Source: Paenibacillus flagellatus
Lineage (GTDB): Bacteria; Bacillota; Bacilli; Paenibacillales; NBRC-103111
NCBI RefSeq assembly: GCF_003217775.1
Contig: NZ_QJVJ01000008.1
Location: forward strand, 248,001 to 312,000
Length of the DNA stretch: 64,000 nt
Reading direction: 5' to 3'
The position numbers and the translations under genes are program-made. Under the pieces are notes generated by a model that saw only the letters and a list, made by a program, of their open reading frames with translations, had not been told where the DNA came from and made no database searches. Positions 53,650 through 62,650 of this stretch are shown here, one piece after another; within the stretch, counting starts at the first letter, position 1; each line of letters opens with the position of its first letter.

Positions 53650-54597
53650 ATGCCTCAACCGACCTTATCCGCCGAACGGCACAGCGTCCGCAAACCTGTC
53701 AGGCGGAAAGGCTTATTCCCGCTCTACGCGATGACCGTTCCCTTCTTCCTCGTCGCGGTATTGTTCCATTACGTACCGCTATGGGGCTGGTCCATCGCCT
53801 TTCTGGACTATTCGCCCGGCATCGATCTGGCGGAAGCCAAATTCGTCGGACTGAAATATTTCGAGCGGCTGTTCAGCGGCACGTCGGAATTCGGCCTCGT
53901 CCTGCGGAACACGCTCGTGCTCAGCTTCCTGCACCTGCTGCTGTCCCCCGTGCCCGTTCTTCTCGCGATCATGATTACGAACCTGAGAAGCCGGCTGTAC
54001 GGCAAAATCGTGCAGACGGTCACATCGTTTCCGAACTTCACCTCGTGGATTATCGTCTACTCGATCTTCTTCTCGTTTTTTTCGATCGACGACGGCATGG
54101 TGAACAAGCTGCTGTACGGCAAGCTGCACTGGATCGACGAGCCTTCGAACCTGTTGGCGGACCCGTCCTGGACGTGGTGGTTCATGACGCTGGCGACGCT
54201 GTGGAAGACGGCGGGCTGGACGGCCATCATCTACATTTCGGCGATCGCGGGAATCGACCAGGAGCAGTATCAGGCCGCCGAGGTGGACGGAGCGAACCGG
54301 TTTCAGCAGGCGCTTCACATTACGATTCCCGGCATTATGCCTACGTTCACCATTTTGCTGCTCATCAACATCGGCAATATGCTGAACATCGGCTTCGAGC
54401 AGTACTACGTGTTCCACAATGCGCTCATTCACGAGAAGATCGAAGTGATCGACACGTACACGTACCGGATGGGCCTCGTTCAGAACGATTTCTCCTACTC
54501 GACGGCGGCCGGCATCTTCAAATCGTTGATCAGCGTCATTCTGCTGTTCAGCGCCAACTTCATCACGAAACTGACGACAGGCCGGTCGATCATGTAG
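53650..54597 (+). CDS. Sugar ABC transporter permease (LplB-like)
   Basis: A 315-aa permease with six TM helices. The cytoplasmic coupling loop YQAAEVDGANRFQQALHITIPGIMP is the EAA-type motif of carbohydrate importers. The N-terminal extension (~25 residues, many Arg/Lys) precedes TM1 at LYAMTVPFFLVAVLFHYVPL. Members of this LplB/YtcP group usually import oligosaccharides or glycosides with a dedicated lipoprotein, as here. ATG 53650 follows AAGGAGAC. It starts the transporter operon behind promoter box 3. Confidence 0.9.
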   Translation: MPQPTLSAERHSVRKPVRRKGLFPLYAMTVPFFLVAVLFHYVPLWGWSIAFLDYSPGIDLAEAKFVGLKYFERLFSGTSEFGLVLRNTLVLSFLHLLLSPVPVLLAIMITNLRSRLYGKIVQTVTSFPNFTSWIIVYSIFFSFFSIDDGMVNKLLYGKLHWIDEPSNLLADPSWTWWFMTLATLWKTAGWTAIIYISAIAGIDQEQYQAAEVDGANRFQQALHITIPGIMPTFTILLLINIGNMLNIGFEQYYVFHNALIHEKIEVIDTYTYRMGLVQNDFSYSTAAGIFKSLISVILLFSANFITKLTTGRSIM

Positions 54598-54612
54598 AGG
54601 AGGTGAACGAAC

Positions 54613-55512
54613 ATGTCAACCAAGAGCGCGATCCGGATCCCGTGGCGGCAGCGGGCGTGGGACGGCTTGAACGTGCTGGCTCTCGGGCTGTTCGCCCTGC
54701 TGACGCTCTACCCGTTCTACTACATCTTCATCTATTCGATAAGCGATCCTTCGGAGGCGGCGCGAGGCGTATTTTTGACTCCGCAAGGGTTCAGTCTCGA
54801 CAACTACCGGGCGGTGTTCCGGGAGGACAACATTGTACGCGCGTTTTTCATATCGATCTCGCGTACCGTCGTCGGCACGCTGCTGACGCTGCTCGGGTGC
54901 ACGATTTTCTCTTACGGCATAAGCAAACCGTTTCTGCCCTTCCGCAGATGGATGTACGGAGCCGTGCTGGTCACCATGTACATTTCTCCCGGCCTCATCC
55001 CGTGGTATATCACGATGAAGGCGTACGGCTTGAAGGACAATTTCCTGCTCTACGTGCTGCCGGGGATGATCGTCGCCTTCTATATCGTGCTGATCAAGAC
55101 GTACATGGAGGAGCTCCCGGCCGCGCTGGAGGAATCGGCGATGGTCGACGGAGCAAGCTACTACCAGATTTTGTTCAAAATCATATTGCCGCTGTCGGTT
55201 CCGGTGCTGGCTACGGTCGCGATCTTCAACGCCGTCGGGCAATGGAACTCGTGGGTGGACAACCTGTATCTCGCATCGACTCCGAAGCTGCAGACGCTTC
55301 AGCTGCTGCTGTACAGCTTCGTCAACCAGCAGAATGCGGCGATGGCGATGGTGACGAGCAACAGCATGTCTTCGCAAAATATGATCGTCCTGACGCCGAC
55401 GTCGGTGCAGATGACGGTCACGATGGTCGCCACCTTGCCGATTCTGCTCGTCTATCCGTTCCTTCAGCGATATTTTCTGAAAGGCCTCGTGCTCGGCGCC
55501 GTCAAAGGGTGA
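54613..55512 (+). CDS. Sugar ABC transporter permease (LplC/YtcP-like)
   Basis: A 299-aa permease with six TM helices; the EAA-type loop is EESAMVDGASYYQILFKIILPLSVP. The end KGLVLGAVKG is the strongly conserved C-terminus of the YtcP/LplC group. It lies 15 nt after the LplB-like gene with its own GGAGGTGAACG site. It forms the heterodimeric channel; the energising ATPase is not encoded here and would be a shared MsmK-like protein elsewhere in the genome. Confidence 0.9.
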   Translation: MSTKSAIRIPWRQRAWDGLNVLALGLFALLTLYPFYYIFIYSISDPSEAARGVFLTPQGFSLDNYRAVFREDNIVRAFFISISRTVVGTLLTLLGCTIFSYGISKPFLPFRRWMYGAVLVTMYISPGLIPWYITMKAYGLKDNFLLYVLPGMIVAFYIVLIKTYMEELPAALEESAMVDGASYYQILFKIILPLSVPVLATVAIFNAVGQWNSWVDNLYLASTPKLQTLQLLLYSFVNQQNAAMAMVTSNSMSSQNMIVLTPTSVQMTVTMVATLPILLVYPFLQRYFLKGLVLGAVKG

Positions 55513-55600
55513 CCGGGCGGCGCCGAAATGGCGCGGGCATAAAACGATATCCGGGCGGACCGCCTTGATATAAAATGGTTATCGAAACAGGGGGGTTACA

Positions 55601-57328
55601 ATGGTCAAAACGTGGAAGAAGCTTCCGGTGCTCATGATCGCCGCATCGCTGGCCGCGGCCGGCTGCTCGAGCGGCGGCGAAGCCGGCAAGGACGGCGGCG
55701 CGACGGCGGGAGGCGATGCGGCAAAAAGCGCGGATCCCGTTACGTTGAGCATTTTCGGGGTGGCGAACTCGACGATTATCAGCAAGCCGTTTCAGGACGA
55801 CGAGATCATAACGGAGCTGCAGAAGCGGACGGGGGTCAAGCTCGATTTTACGCCGGATCTGAACGTCACCGACCGTGCGGAGAAGCTGGCCGTCATGCTG
55901 GCGGGCAAAGACCTGCCCGACATCGTCGTATTCAATGCGCTGACCGACCGCGCCAAGGTGAACAGCGCCAAGGTGGCGATGCCGCTCGACGAGCTGGTGG
56001 AGAAGTTCGGGCCCGATATTAAGAAAAACGCGGGCAAGGCGCTCGAAATCTCGAAAATGATGAACTCGGACGAGACGCGCAGCCTGTATTACTTGCCCGG
56101 CCACGTCGGAAACGTCCAGTTCTCGCCCAACGTGAACGACAACTCGTGGAACTTGCGGTGGGACTTGTACAAGAAGCTGAACTTTCCGAAGCTGGACACG
56201 CTCGACGACCTGCTGAACGTGCTGGAGAAAATGGGAGAACTCGAGCCGACCAACAAGGACGGCAAGAAAAACTACGGCCTCGGTCTCAACTTGTCCGACG
56301 CGTGGGGACAGCTGATGATCGACAAGGCGATCGCCAACCTGCAGGGCTTCGCCCAAGCATCGTCCAACGACGTCTATGTGGACATGAGCACGGGGCTGCC
56401 GGTGCCGCGCGTCTCCGATCCGAACAGCATTTTCTGGAAGTCGGCGCAGTTCTACAACAAAGCGTACCAGCGCGGCATCCTCGATCCGGAATCGGCGACG
56501 ATGAAATTCAACACGATTACCGACAAGTATAAGACCGGACGCTACTTCGCCAGCACGACCTACTGGTCGCTCGGGGGCGCGGACAAACAGTTTATCGCCG
56601 ACGGGCATCCCGAGAAAGGGTTCGTGCCGTTCATGGTCGATTACAACAAGCAGAACATCTATGTCGGCCAGGCGACGTACAACGGGGACCAATTCGAGAT
56701 GTTCATTTCGAAGACGAGCAAAAACCCCGAGGCGGCGATGAAGTTCATCAATTACTTGTTCTCCGATGAGGGAGCCAGGCTGATGATGAACGGCATCGAG
56801 GGCAAGCACTATAAAATGGTGAACGGCGTACCGATGGTAACCGACGAAGAGCTGAATGCGCGGCAGTCGGATCCGAAGCATTACATCCAAACGGGGATCG
56901 GCAAATACAACAACCTGCTTCGCTACACGCCGCAGAAAGACCCGAATGGCTACCCGGCCAACTTCAACGACGTGCCGGAAACGCAGGCGAAGCTGCTTAC
57001 CCAGGTGCAGAAGGAATTTATGGAGCATTACAAGCAGAAGACGGTAACCGAGCATTTCACGAAGGTGCCGAAGTACGTGTTCGACACGTCGCTTCTCGGC
57101 AGCCTGTCCACCGTGCCGGGAAGCGATATTCAGGCGAAGGAGCAGCAGCTCGACGCATACCTGGTCGCCAACATCGCCAAGGTCATCTATCAAAAGAACG
57201 ATGCGGACTACGAGAAGGCGAAGGCGAAGTTTCTGGAGGAATACACCTCCAAAGGCGCCGCCGCCGTGTTCAACTACTACAAGGACAAATATATCGATTT
57301 GACGACGAAGGTCGGCAAGCCGAAGTAA
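55601..57328 (+). CDS. Sugar-binding lipoprotein of the ABC transporter (LipO/YtcQ-like)
   Basis: A 575-aa extracellular solute-binding protein. Lipoprotein signal: WKKLPVLMIAASLAAAGCSSGG, Cys near residue 22 is lipidated. The large family (about 550 aa, ending in a helix-rich YNYYKDKYIDLTTKVGKPK) is typical of LplA/YtcQ-type proteins paired with LplB and LplC permeases. A GGGGGG-type site precedes ATG. It lies third in the transporter operon, 88 nt after the second permease. Galactose-containing glycans from the GH110 system are the best guess for ligand. Confidence 0.9.
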   Translation: MVKTWKKLPVLMIAASLAAAGCSSGGEAGKDGGATAGGDAAKSADPVTLSIFGVANSTIISKPFQDDEIITELQKRTGVKLDFTPDLNVTDRAEKLAVMLAGKDLPDIVVFNALTDRAKVNSAKVAMPLDELVEKFGPDIKKNAGKALEISKMMNSDETRSLYYLPGHVGNVQFSPNVNDNSWNLRWDLYKKLNFPKLDTLDDLLNVLEKMGELEPTNKDGKKNYGLGLNLSDAWGQLMIDKAIANLQGFAQASSNDVYVDMSTGLPVPRVSDPNSIFWKSAQFYNKAYQRGILDPESATMKFNTITDKYKTGRYFASTTYWSLGGADKQFIADGHPEKGFVPFMVDYNKQNIYVGQATYNGDQFEMFISKTSKNPEAAMKFINYLFSDEGARLMMNGIEGKHYKMVNGVPMVTDEELNARQSDPKHYIQTGIGKYNNLLRYTPQKDPNGYPANFNDVPETQAKLLTQVQKEFMEHYKQKTVTEHFTKVPKYVFDTSLLGSLSTVPGSDIQAKEQQLDAYLVANIAKVIYQKNDADYEKAKAKFLEEYTSKGAAAVFNYYKDKYIDLTTKVGKPK

Positions 57329-57332
57329 GGAC

Positions 57333-57368
57333 AAGGCCGTCGGGGGATCCCGGCGGCCTTCGGCGTTT
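57333..57368 (+). terminator. Probable terminator of the ABC operon
   Basis: AAGGCCG / CGGCCTT outer stem with inner CGGGG/CCCGG pairing; the T-run is weak. Confidence 0.5.
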
Positions 57369-57378
57369 CATGCGGCTT

Positions 57379-58515
57379 TCATTCGGCTGAGCGCGCGGCC
57401 GCCGTTTCCTCGGAGCTCAATACCCTCTCATAGGATGGCTCCATGTCCTGCGGAACGACCAGCTCCCCTCTCCTGCAAAGCTGTACAAACGCGGCTACGC
57501 ATTCGGGATCGAAGTGGGTGCCGCTGCCCTCTTCGATCACCTGCAGCGCGCGTTCCAGCGGCCAAGGCTCCCGATACGATCTTCGCGACGTCAGCGCATC
57601 GAAGACGTCCGCGATGGCAAGGATTCTGGCGGGCAGCGAAATCTCCGCGCCCTTCAGCTTGTCCGGGTAGCCCGTCCCGTCCCATTTTTCGTGATGATGA
57701 CGAATGACGGACAGTTCTTCGGTCATGAAGCCGATATATTTGCACATTTCGTAACCCGCCACGGGATGCTGCTCGATCACGCTTCTTTCGTCCGTCGTCA
57801 GCTTTCCCGGCTTATTCAGGATCTCGCTGGGCACCCGTATTTTCCCGACGTCGTGAATGAGACCGCCACGGGCCAGCGCCCGCAATCGTTCCGAGTCCAG
57901 ATTCATCGCCCGGGCCAGCTGCAGGCCGTACATGGCTACGCGGTAATTGTGACCTGCCGTATATTCGTCTTTGGTTTCCGTGGCGTCGATCAAATTTTGC
58001 ATGCTGCCGGAGATGCGAATGCGAAGCCGGTCCAAGGATGGAACCCGACTCGCTTGACGAAACGTTGGAGCCGCCGATTTGTTCGACCGATACTGGGCGA
58101 TGACGCCGATCAACAGCATCAGGGCCGACACCGAGAGGACGGCATGGTACAGCCACCAGGCCAACGTCCACATCATCGTGGTGACCATCACCCATTCCGT
58201 GAGGGCGAGCAGCACGGAGCCGAATACGATAGCCGCATGCAAAGGAAATCGGATGAGCCGGAACTGCAGGAAATATCTCTTGGCCGCCCAAAGGTACAGG
58301 AGAACGGTAAGGATCGCGATCAAAATGTTCAATGGCTTTACGTCGATCGGAATAAAGTCGGAAATGCCGGGCCAGACGAGAGCCGCGATATTCATCAGCA
58401 CGATGAGGGCTACCCAGCCGACGACAATCGTCCTCCGGCGCTTCGACACAGAGCGGATCCAGGAATGGTCGGATGGAAGAGAGGAGAGGAAAATCCAGAC
58501 GGCACAGGTTGTCAT
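57379..58515 (-). CDS. HD-GYP domain phosphodiesterase, C-terminal part of a gene split by an in-frame stop
   Basis: From the ATG at 58515 the reading frame gives 378 aa: about four TM helices (residues ~25-150) and an HD-GYP domain with GGLIHDVGKIRVP, IEQHPVAGYE, the GYP-type HHEKWDGTGYPDKL and IADVFDAL, all expected of an active c-di-GMP phosphodiesterase. The same frame is open upstream to 58851 apart from one TAA at 58522-58524. The full protein would be about 490 aa. The internal ATG has no convincing ribosome site, so translation of this part alone is doubtful unless the stop is read through. Confidence 0.85.
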   Translation of the reverse strand: MTTCAVWIFLSSLPSDHSWIRSVSKRRRTIVVGWVALIVLMNIAALVWPGISDFIPIDVKPLNILIAILTVLLYLWAAKRYFLQFRLIRFPLHAAIVFGSVLLALTEWVMVTTMMWTLAWWLYHAVLSVSALMLLIGVIAQYRSNKSAAPTFRQASRVPSLDRLRIRISGSMQNLIDATETKDEYTAGHNYRVAMYGLQLARAMNLDSERLRALARGGLIHDVGKIRVPSEILNKPGKLTTDERSVIEQHPVAGYEMCKYIGFMTEELSVIRHHHEKWDGTGYPDKLKGAEISLPARILAIADVFDALTSRRSYREPWPLERALQVIEEGSGTHFDPECVAAFVQLCRRGELVVPQDMEPSYERVLSSEETAAARSAE

Positions 58516-58521
58516 CGCGAC

Positions 58522-58851
58522 TTACGAGGCGACGCCAGCCAGGTGGTGCTGGTCCGCAATGATGAACCCGGGGGTCGAAAGCCCGTGAATGAGAAAAAAT
58601 CCGGTCAGCGACAAGATCGCCAACGCCAGCATGAGCACGTTCATATCCCGAAGCCGAATCCCCGTCCAGCCGACGGCAGCGGCGCTGACGGCCAGCGCGA
58701 AGAGCGTCGGAGTAATGACGTAAAAGTGGAAGCGGGGAAGCTCCCACATGGTACCGTGCCCGTGGAACGTTTGGAAATACGCATATCCCAGAAGAAGTGC
58801 GACCATCGTAACGGTCATGGACGTGACTAAAGAACGAGGCGAGCGCAGCAT
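58522..58851 (-). CDS. N-terminal membrane fragment of the split HD-GYP gene
   Basis: About 109 aa from ATG 58851 with three hydrophobic helices (TSMTVTMVALLLGYAYF, YVITPTLFALAVSAAAVGW, MLALAILSLTGFFLIHGL) ending at TAA in HLAGVAS*. The next residues in the same frame (VAMTTCAVWIFLSS) continue as the next TM helix of the HD-GYP protein. It therefore looks like the first third of one gene rather than an independent protein. Read alone, its product would be a small membrane remnant. Confidence 0.7.
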   Translation of the reverse strand: MLRSPRSLVTSMTVTMVALLLGYAYFQTFHGHGTMWELPRFHFYVITPTLFALAVSAAAVGWTGIRLRDMNVLMLALAILSLTGFFLIHGLSTPGFIIADQHHLAGVAS

Positions 58852-58997
58852 AATCATCCCCACTTTCCCATTGGAGCTAACGTTTTATTCCATTTTCGAC
58901 ACGGATGGTGTCGAATCCTGCTAATAAAACGTAAAAAGGGAAACGAAAGGCGAATATAGAATGTACATAAGAAGCGACAACTAAGGGAGAGTTCGGG

Positions 58998-61055
58998 ATG
59001 GCATTCGAGAACCATGCGTTGGCCAGGCGCGAGAAGCAGTTTGTCGTCGGACGGGAGCGGGAGCTGCAATATTTCAGACAGGTTTGGGACGCCCCGGCGG
59101 AAGAGGGCGCCCGAATGCTGCACGTATATGGGACGGGAGGCATGGGCAAGAGCACGTACCTGAAGCTGTGCCAGGATGCTGCGGAGGCGGGAGGCGCCCG
59201 CTTCCTCCTCTTGGACAGCCGCGACTTCGTCCATACGGAGGAGGGGTTTTGCAGCGCTCTGGAGACGTTGCTCCTGGAGCGGGACGGCGATGGCGCTCGT
59301 CCCGTGAACTCGCCGCACGACGTGCGGAGGAGATGTCTGGATCGGCTGATCGGCGCGGCCGAGCGGAGCCGGCTCGTGCTGGCACTGGATACGTTCGAGG
59401 AATTGGCCGATATGGAGGCTTGGCTTCGCGACCGATTCATCCCGTGGCTTCCCGGCAGCGCCATCGTCTTGTTGGCCGGACGTCATCCGTTGAAAGGAAC
59501 TTGGGTGCTCTCCCCCGCATGGAGAGAGAGGCTCACTCAGTTTCCGATCTCCAGCCTGGGCCAGGAGGAAAGCCGGGAGTATGGCCGCCTATGCGGCATT
59601 CATGACGATCGTATCCTCGAATCGATATGGAGAAGATCCAGGGGACATCCGCTTACGCTGTCGATGGCCGTCGCGGCCCATTTCTGCCAATGGGACCCCG
59701 GCGTGCCGGCGGTCTCGGACGGGTTGGAGGAGATCGCTTCCCTCTGGCTGAGGGAAGTGCCGGACGAGGAGCTCCGCACCGTGGTGGAGGCCGCTTCCGT
59801 ACTCCGCCGGTTCGATCAGGAGGTGCTCTCCTTCGTCATGGAGCGGGAGCTTTCCATCCAGGGGTTCGAGAGGCTCACGTCCTTGTCCTTCGTTCGCCGT
59901 TCCGTCAACGGCTGGCAGGTCCACGACCTGGTGAGCGAGATTACGGCGAAGCAGCTGAAGGAGAGAGCCCCGATGCGGTATTACCGCTACAGGGAGCGGA
60001 GCGCCCATTATTATGCGAAGGTAATCGTAACCTCCTCCGGTCAACGCTCGGTTTGCTGGGAGATCGGGGAGCTGTTCCGCTACGCCGGGGTCAGGGTGGT
60101 CCGCGCCTTGGCTTCGGACACGGACGCCGGCGGCGCGTTGTATTGGGAGCCCGTTACCGAATCCACGCTGGAGGATGCGGTCGCTTATACGGAATGGCGG
60201 CAGCGGCAGGTGGACGGAATATCCGGCTGGGAGACCGACCCGGATACCGGGGAGCAATTCCGGATCGAGTACTCGGCCGATGCTCTCCGGCTTGGCGCAA
60301 GCGGGATCGATGTGAGAGAGCTGTTCGCCTTGGACCCGGAGGCGCTAAAGCTTCTTCGGGACGGTAACGGAAGCGTGCATTCGTTGTCGGTCATCATCCC
60401 GATCCATCAGGGGACACGAGCCTGGTTGGAGAATGACCCGATCTGCCGCCCGTACCTGGATGCCTTGACGCCCGCGGAACGGAACGCGCTTGGAGTGCCG
60501 GGCGAGCGCCCGACGGGTTGGTTTCTGCGAGTGATGGATTTCCGGGATCTTATGGATTCGACGGCACGGACCCAGGGACTTTATCTGCTCTACACCCATA
60601 TGTGCAGGGGAGGCGTCTTTGTCTGCTCGCCCTACACGACCGACATTTCCAAGAAGGTCTACCCCGCGCTCGGCTTTACGACCGTCGACGGGGCTGAGCA
60701 TACGAACTACGACGGACGTACGCCGACCTATACGTATGTGATGGATACCCGGGGAAGCAAGCTCCGGGACTTTATCGGCATGCTGTTCCGGAAGGCGGGG
60801 CTGGAATGGCGGGAACCCGCTTCCAGTAGGGACGGTGCCTTGAACGAAGCGAGGAAGCCGGGCTTGTTGAAGCAGTTTACGTCCCGGGAGCAGGAAGTCA
60901 TCGAGCAGGTACTGTCGGGCTGCTCGAACTCCGAGGTTGCCCGCAAGCTGTTTATTAGCGAAGTGACCGTGAAGAAGCATCTGAGATCGATTTACGCCAA
61001 GCTGGGCGTCAGTACCCGGACCCAGCTGATCAGCAAGCTGATGACCGAATCGTAG
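58998..61055 (+). CDS. LuxR-family regulator with N-terminal STAND-like ATPase and acetyltransferase-like middle
   Basis: A 685-aa regulator. ATPase domain (~1-250): Walker A VYGTGGMGKST near 46, Walker B-like RLVLALDTFEE near 129, then a winged-helix/helical segment. The middle (~370-610) has no TPR seen; its end KVYPALGFTTVDGAEHTNYDGRTPTY resembles the GNAT C-terminal alpha/beta part, so a ligand-sensing GNAT-like domain is suspected. C-terminal LuxR HTH: FTSREQEVIEQVLSGCSNSEVARKLFISEVTVKKHLRSIYAKLG. ATG 58998 follows AGGGAGAG. It likely controls the P450 genes downstream. Confidence 0.88.
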   Translation: MAFENHALARREKQFVVGRERELQYFRQVWDAPAEEGARMLHVYGTGGMGKSTYLKLCQDAAEAGGARFLLLDSRDFVHTEEGFCSALETLLLERDGDGARPVNSPHDVRRRCLDRLIGAAERSRLVLALDTFEELADMEAWLRDRFIPWLPGSAIVLLAGRHPLKGTWVLSPAWRERLTQFPISSLGQEESREYGRLCGIHDDRILESIWRRSRGHPLTLSMAVAAHFCQWDPGVPAVSDGLEEIASLWLREVPDEELRTVVEAASVLRRFDQEVLSFVMERELSIQGFERLTSLSFVRRSVNGWQVHDLVSEITAKQLKERAPMRYYRYRERSAHYYAKVIVTSSGQRSVCWEIGELFRYAGVRVVRALASDTDAGGALYWEPVTESTLEDAVAYTEWRQRQVDGISGWETDPDTGEQFRIEYSADALRLGASGIDVRELFALDPEALKLLRDGNGSVHSLSVIIPIHQGTRAWLENDPICRPYLDALTPAERNALGVPGERPTGWFLRVMDFRDLMDSTARTQGLYLLYTHMCRGGVFVCSPYTTDISKKVYPALGFTTVDGAEHTNYDGRTPTYTYVMDTRGSKLRDFIGMLFRKAGLEWREPASSRDGALNEARKPGLLKQFTSREQEVIEQVLSGCSNSEVARKLFISEVTVKKHLRSIYAKLGVSTRTQLISKLMTES

Positions 61056-61100
61056 AGGTGCGGATTTTTCGCCGAGACTCGACATCGCTCCGCTCTTGAA

Positions 61101-61133
61101 GCCTATTCTCCGAACGAGGGAATAGGCGTTTTG
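61101..61133 (+). terminator. Terminator of the LuxR gene
   Basis: GCCTATTC / GAATAGGC stem then GTTTTG. Confidence 0.75.
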
Positions 61134-61139
61134 TCATGC

Positions 61140-61206
61140 TATCCTTTCGGGTCTCAAAAGTATGCGAAAGGATACTATCGTTTTCCTTGTCAAGCTGGCA
61201 TACTTT
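61140..61206. repeat. Interlocking inverted repeats before the P450 genes
   Basis: TATCCTTTCG (61140-61149) pairs with CGAAAGGATA (61165-61174); AAAGTATGC (61157-61165) pairs with GCATACTTT (61198-61206). The two pairs share base 61165. Confidence 0.6.
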
Positions 61207-61267
61207 CCATGTATTCCGTATTGCCGATCGGAAGGACGAAAACGTACGGGAAAGGAAGTTATGATGG

Positions 61268-62626
61268 ATGCCGCAAACTGAGCTAACCCCGGAATCCGCT
61301 TTGCCGAAGCCTTCGCTGCTTGGAGGATCGCTGAAGGCTTTCCGCGAGGATCCGCTTACTTTTATGAACGAGCTTCACCGCCAATACGGAGACTATGCAC
61401 GCTTCCGTCTTGGGCCGAAATCTTTCTACGCCATCTTCCATCCCGACATGCTGAAGGAGGCGATGGTCACCAAGTCGGACGATTTCTGCAAGGCCGGAGC
61501 CTTCGATGAAATCAAGAGGCTGACGGGGGAGGGTCTCGTCTTAAGCGACGGGAAGCACCATGATCGACAGCGCCGCATGCTGCAGCCAAAGTTTACCCGG
61601 GGGCACATTCAGCGTTATGCGGAGCAGATGGGAATCAGCACGCGGAGCTTGTCGGAGAATTGGGCCGAAGGACAGGAACGGGATCTGACCCACGATCTGT
61701 TCCGGATCACCTTCGATATTATGACGAGGACGCTGTTCAGCTATGATTCCACGACGAGACTGGAGCAGATCGAGCAAGCGTTCGATTCGATCAACCGGAT
61801 CGCCACCGATAAGATCCGCGCCCTGATCCGGGTTCCGCTCTTGATCCCGACCCAGCAAAACCGGGAGTATTCGGCCGCTCTCCAGACGTTGAACGAGATC
61901 GTATACGGGATCATACAGGATCGCAGAGCCATGAAGGGAGGAGAGCGGCAAGACTTGCTGTCCGTGCTGATGGAGGCGGTGGACGAATCCGATCAATCGG
62001 TCATGTCCGATAAGCAGATTCGGGACGAGGTGCTGACCATGTTTCTGGCCGGCCATGAGACGACGGCTTATACGCTGGCCTGGGCGTTCGACTTCATCAT
62101 GCGCAGGCCGGACGTGGAGGAGAAGCTGGTCGAAGAGTGGAGCCGGGTGTTGAACGGGGCGCTTCCGACGGCTGAACATTATCCGGAGCTCGTCTACACG
62201 CAGAATGTCGTTTGGGAAACGCTCCGCATGCGCCCCGTGGGGTACATTACCGGCCGGACGGCCATTCGGGACACCCGGCTGGGAAGCTTGGAGCTCCGGC
62301 GCGGCGACTCGTTGATGATCAGCCCGTATCCGCTGCATATGTCTCCCCGGTATTTCGCCGACCCGGAGACGTTCCGCCCCGAGCGGTTCGAGAACGACTA
62401 TGTCCGAACGCTGCCGCTCATGGCCTATTTCCCGTTCGGAGCGGGGCCGCGGTCATGTATCGGGAATCATTTCGCCATGCTGGAAATGGTCATCCTGCTT
62501 GCCGAGATCGGGCAGCATTACGTTCTTCGCCACGCCCCGGGACATCCGCCCGTCGTTCCGGAGGCTCTGTTGACGCTGGCTCCCCGAGGAGGCATTCGGG
62601 TAACGGTGAAGCGAAGATCATCCTAA
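61268..62626 (+). CDS. Cytochrome P450 (CYP102-like topology, stand-alone)
   Basis: A 452-aa P450 with I-helix AGHETTAYTL (proton relay Thr), K-helix WETLRMRP (ExxR) and haem loop FPFGAGPRSCIGNHFAMLE with the thiolate Cys. It is full-length and lacks a reductase domain, so it needs separate ferredoxin or flavodoxin partners. The ATG at 61268 is well spaced from AAGGAAG. It is followed 24 nt later by a second P450 gene. The class is closest to the CYP4/CYP102-like sequence with a membrane-free N-terminus; the substrate is unknown. Confidence 0.9.
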   Translation: MPQTELTPESALPKPSLLGGSLKAFREDPLTFMNELHRQYGDYARFRLGPKSFYAIFHPDMLKEAMVTKSDDFCKAGAFDEIKRLTGEGLVLSDGKHHDRQRRMLQPKFTRGHIQRYAEQMGISTRSLSENWAEGQERDLTHDLFRITFDIMTRTLFSYDSTTRLEQIEQAFDSINRIATDKIRALIRVPLLIPTQQNREYSAALQTLNEIVYGIIQDRRAMKGGERQDLLSVLMEAVDESDQSVMSDKQIRDEVLTMFLAGHETTAYTLAWAFDFIMRRPDVEEKLVEEWSRVLNGALPTAEHYPELVYTQNVVWETLRMRPVGYITGRTAIRDTRLGSLELRRGDSLMISPYPLHMSPRYFADPETFRPERFENDYVRTLPLMAYFPFGAGPRSCIGNHFAMLEMVILLAEIGQHYVLRHAPGHPPVVPEALLTLAPRGGIRVTVKRRSS

Positions 62627-62650
62627 TGACGATCAGGAGGAAAAATCTCG

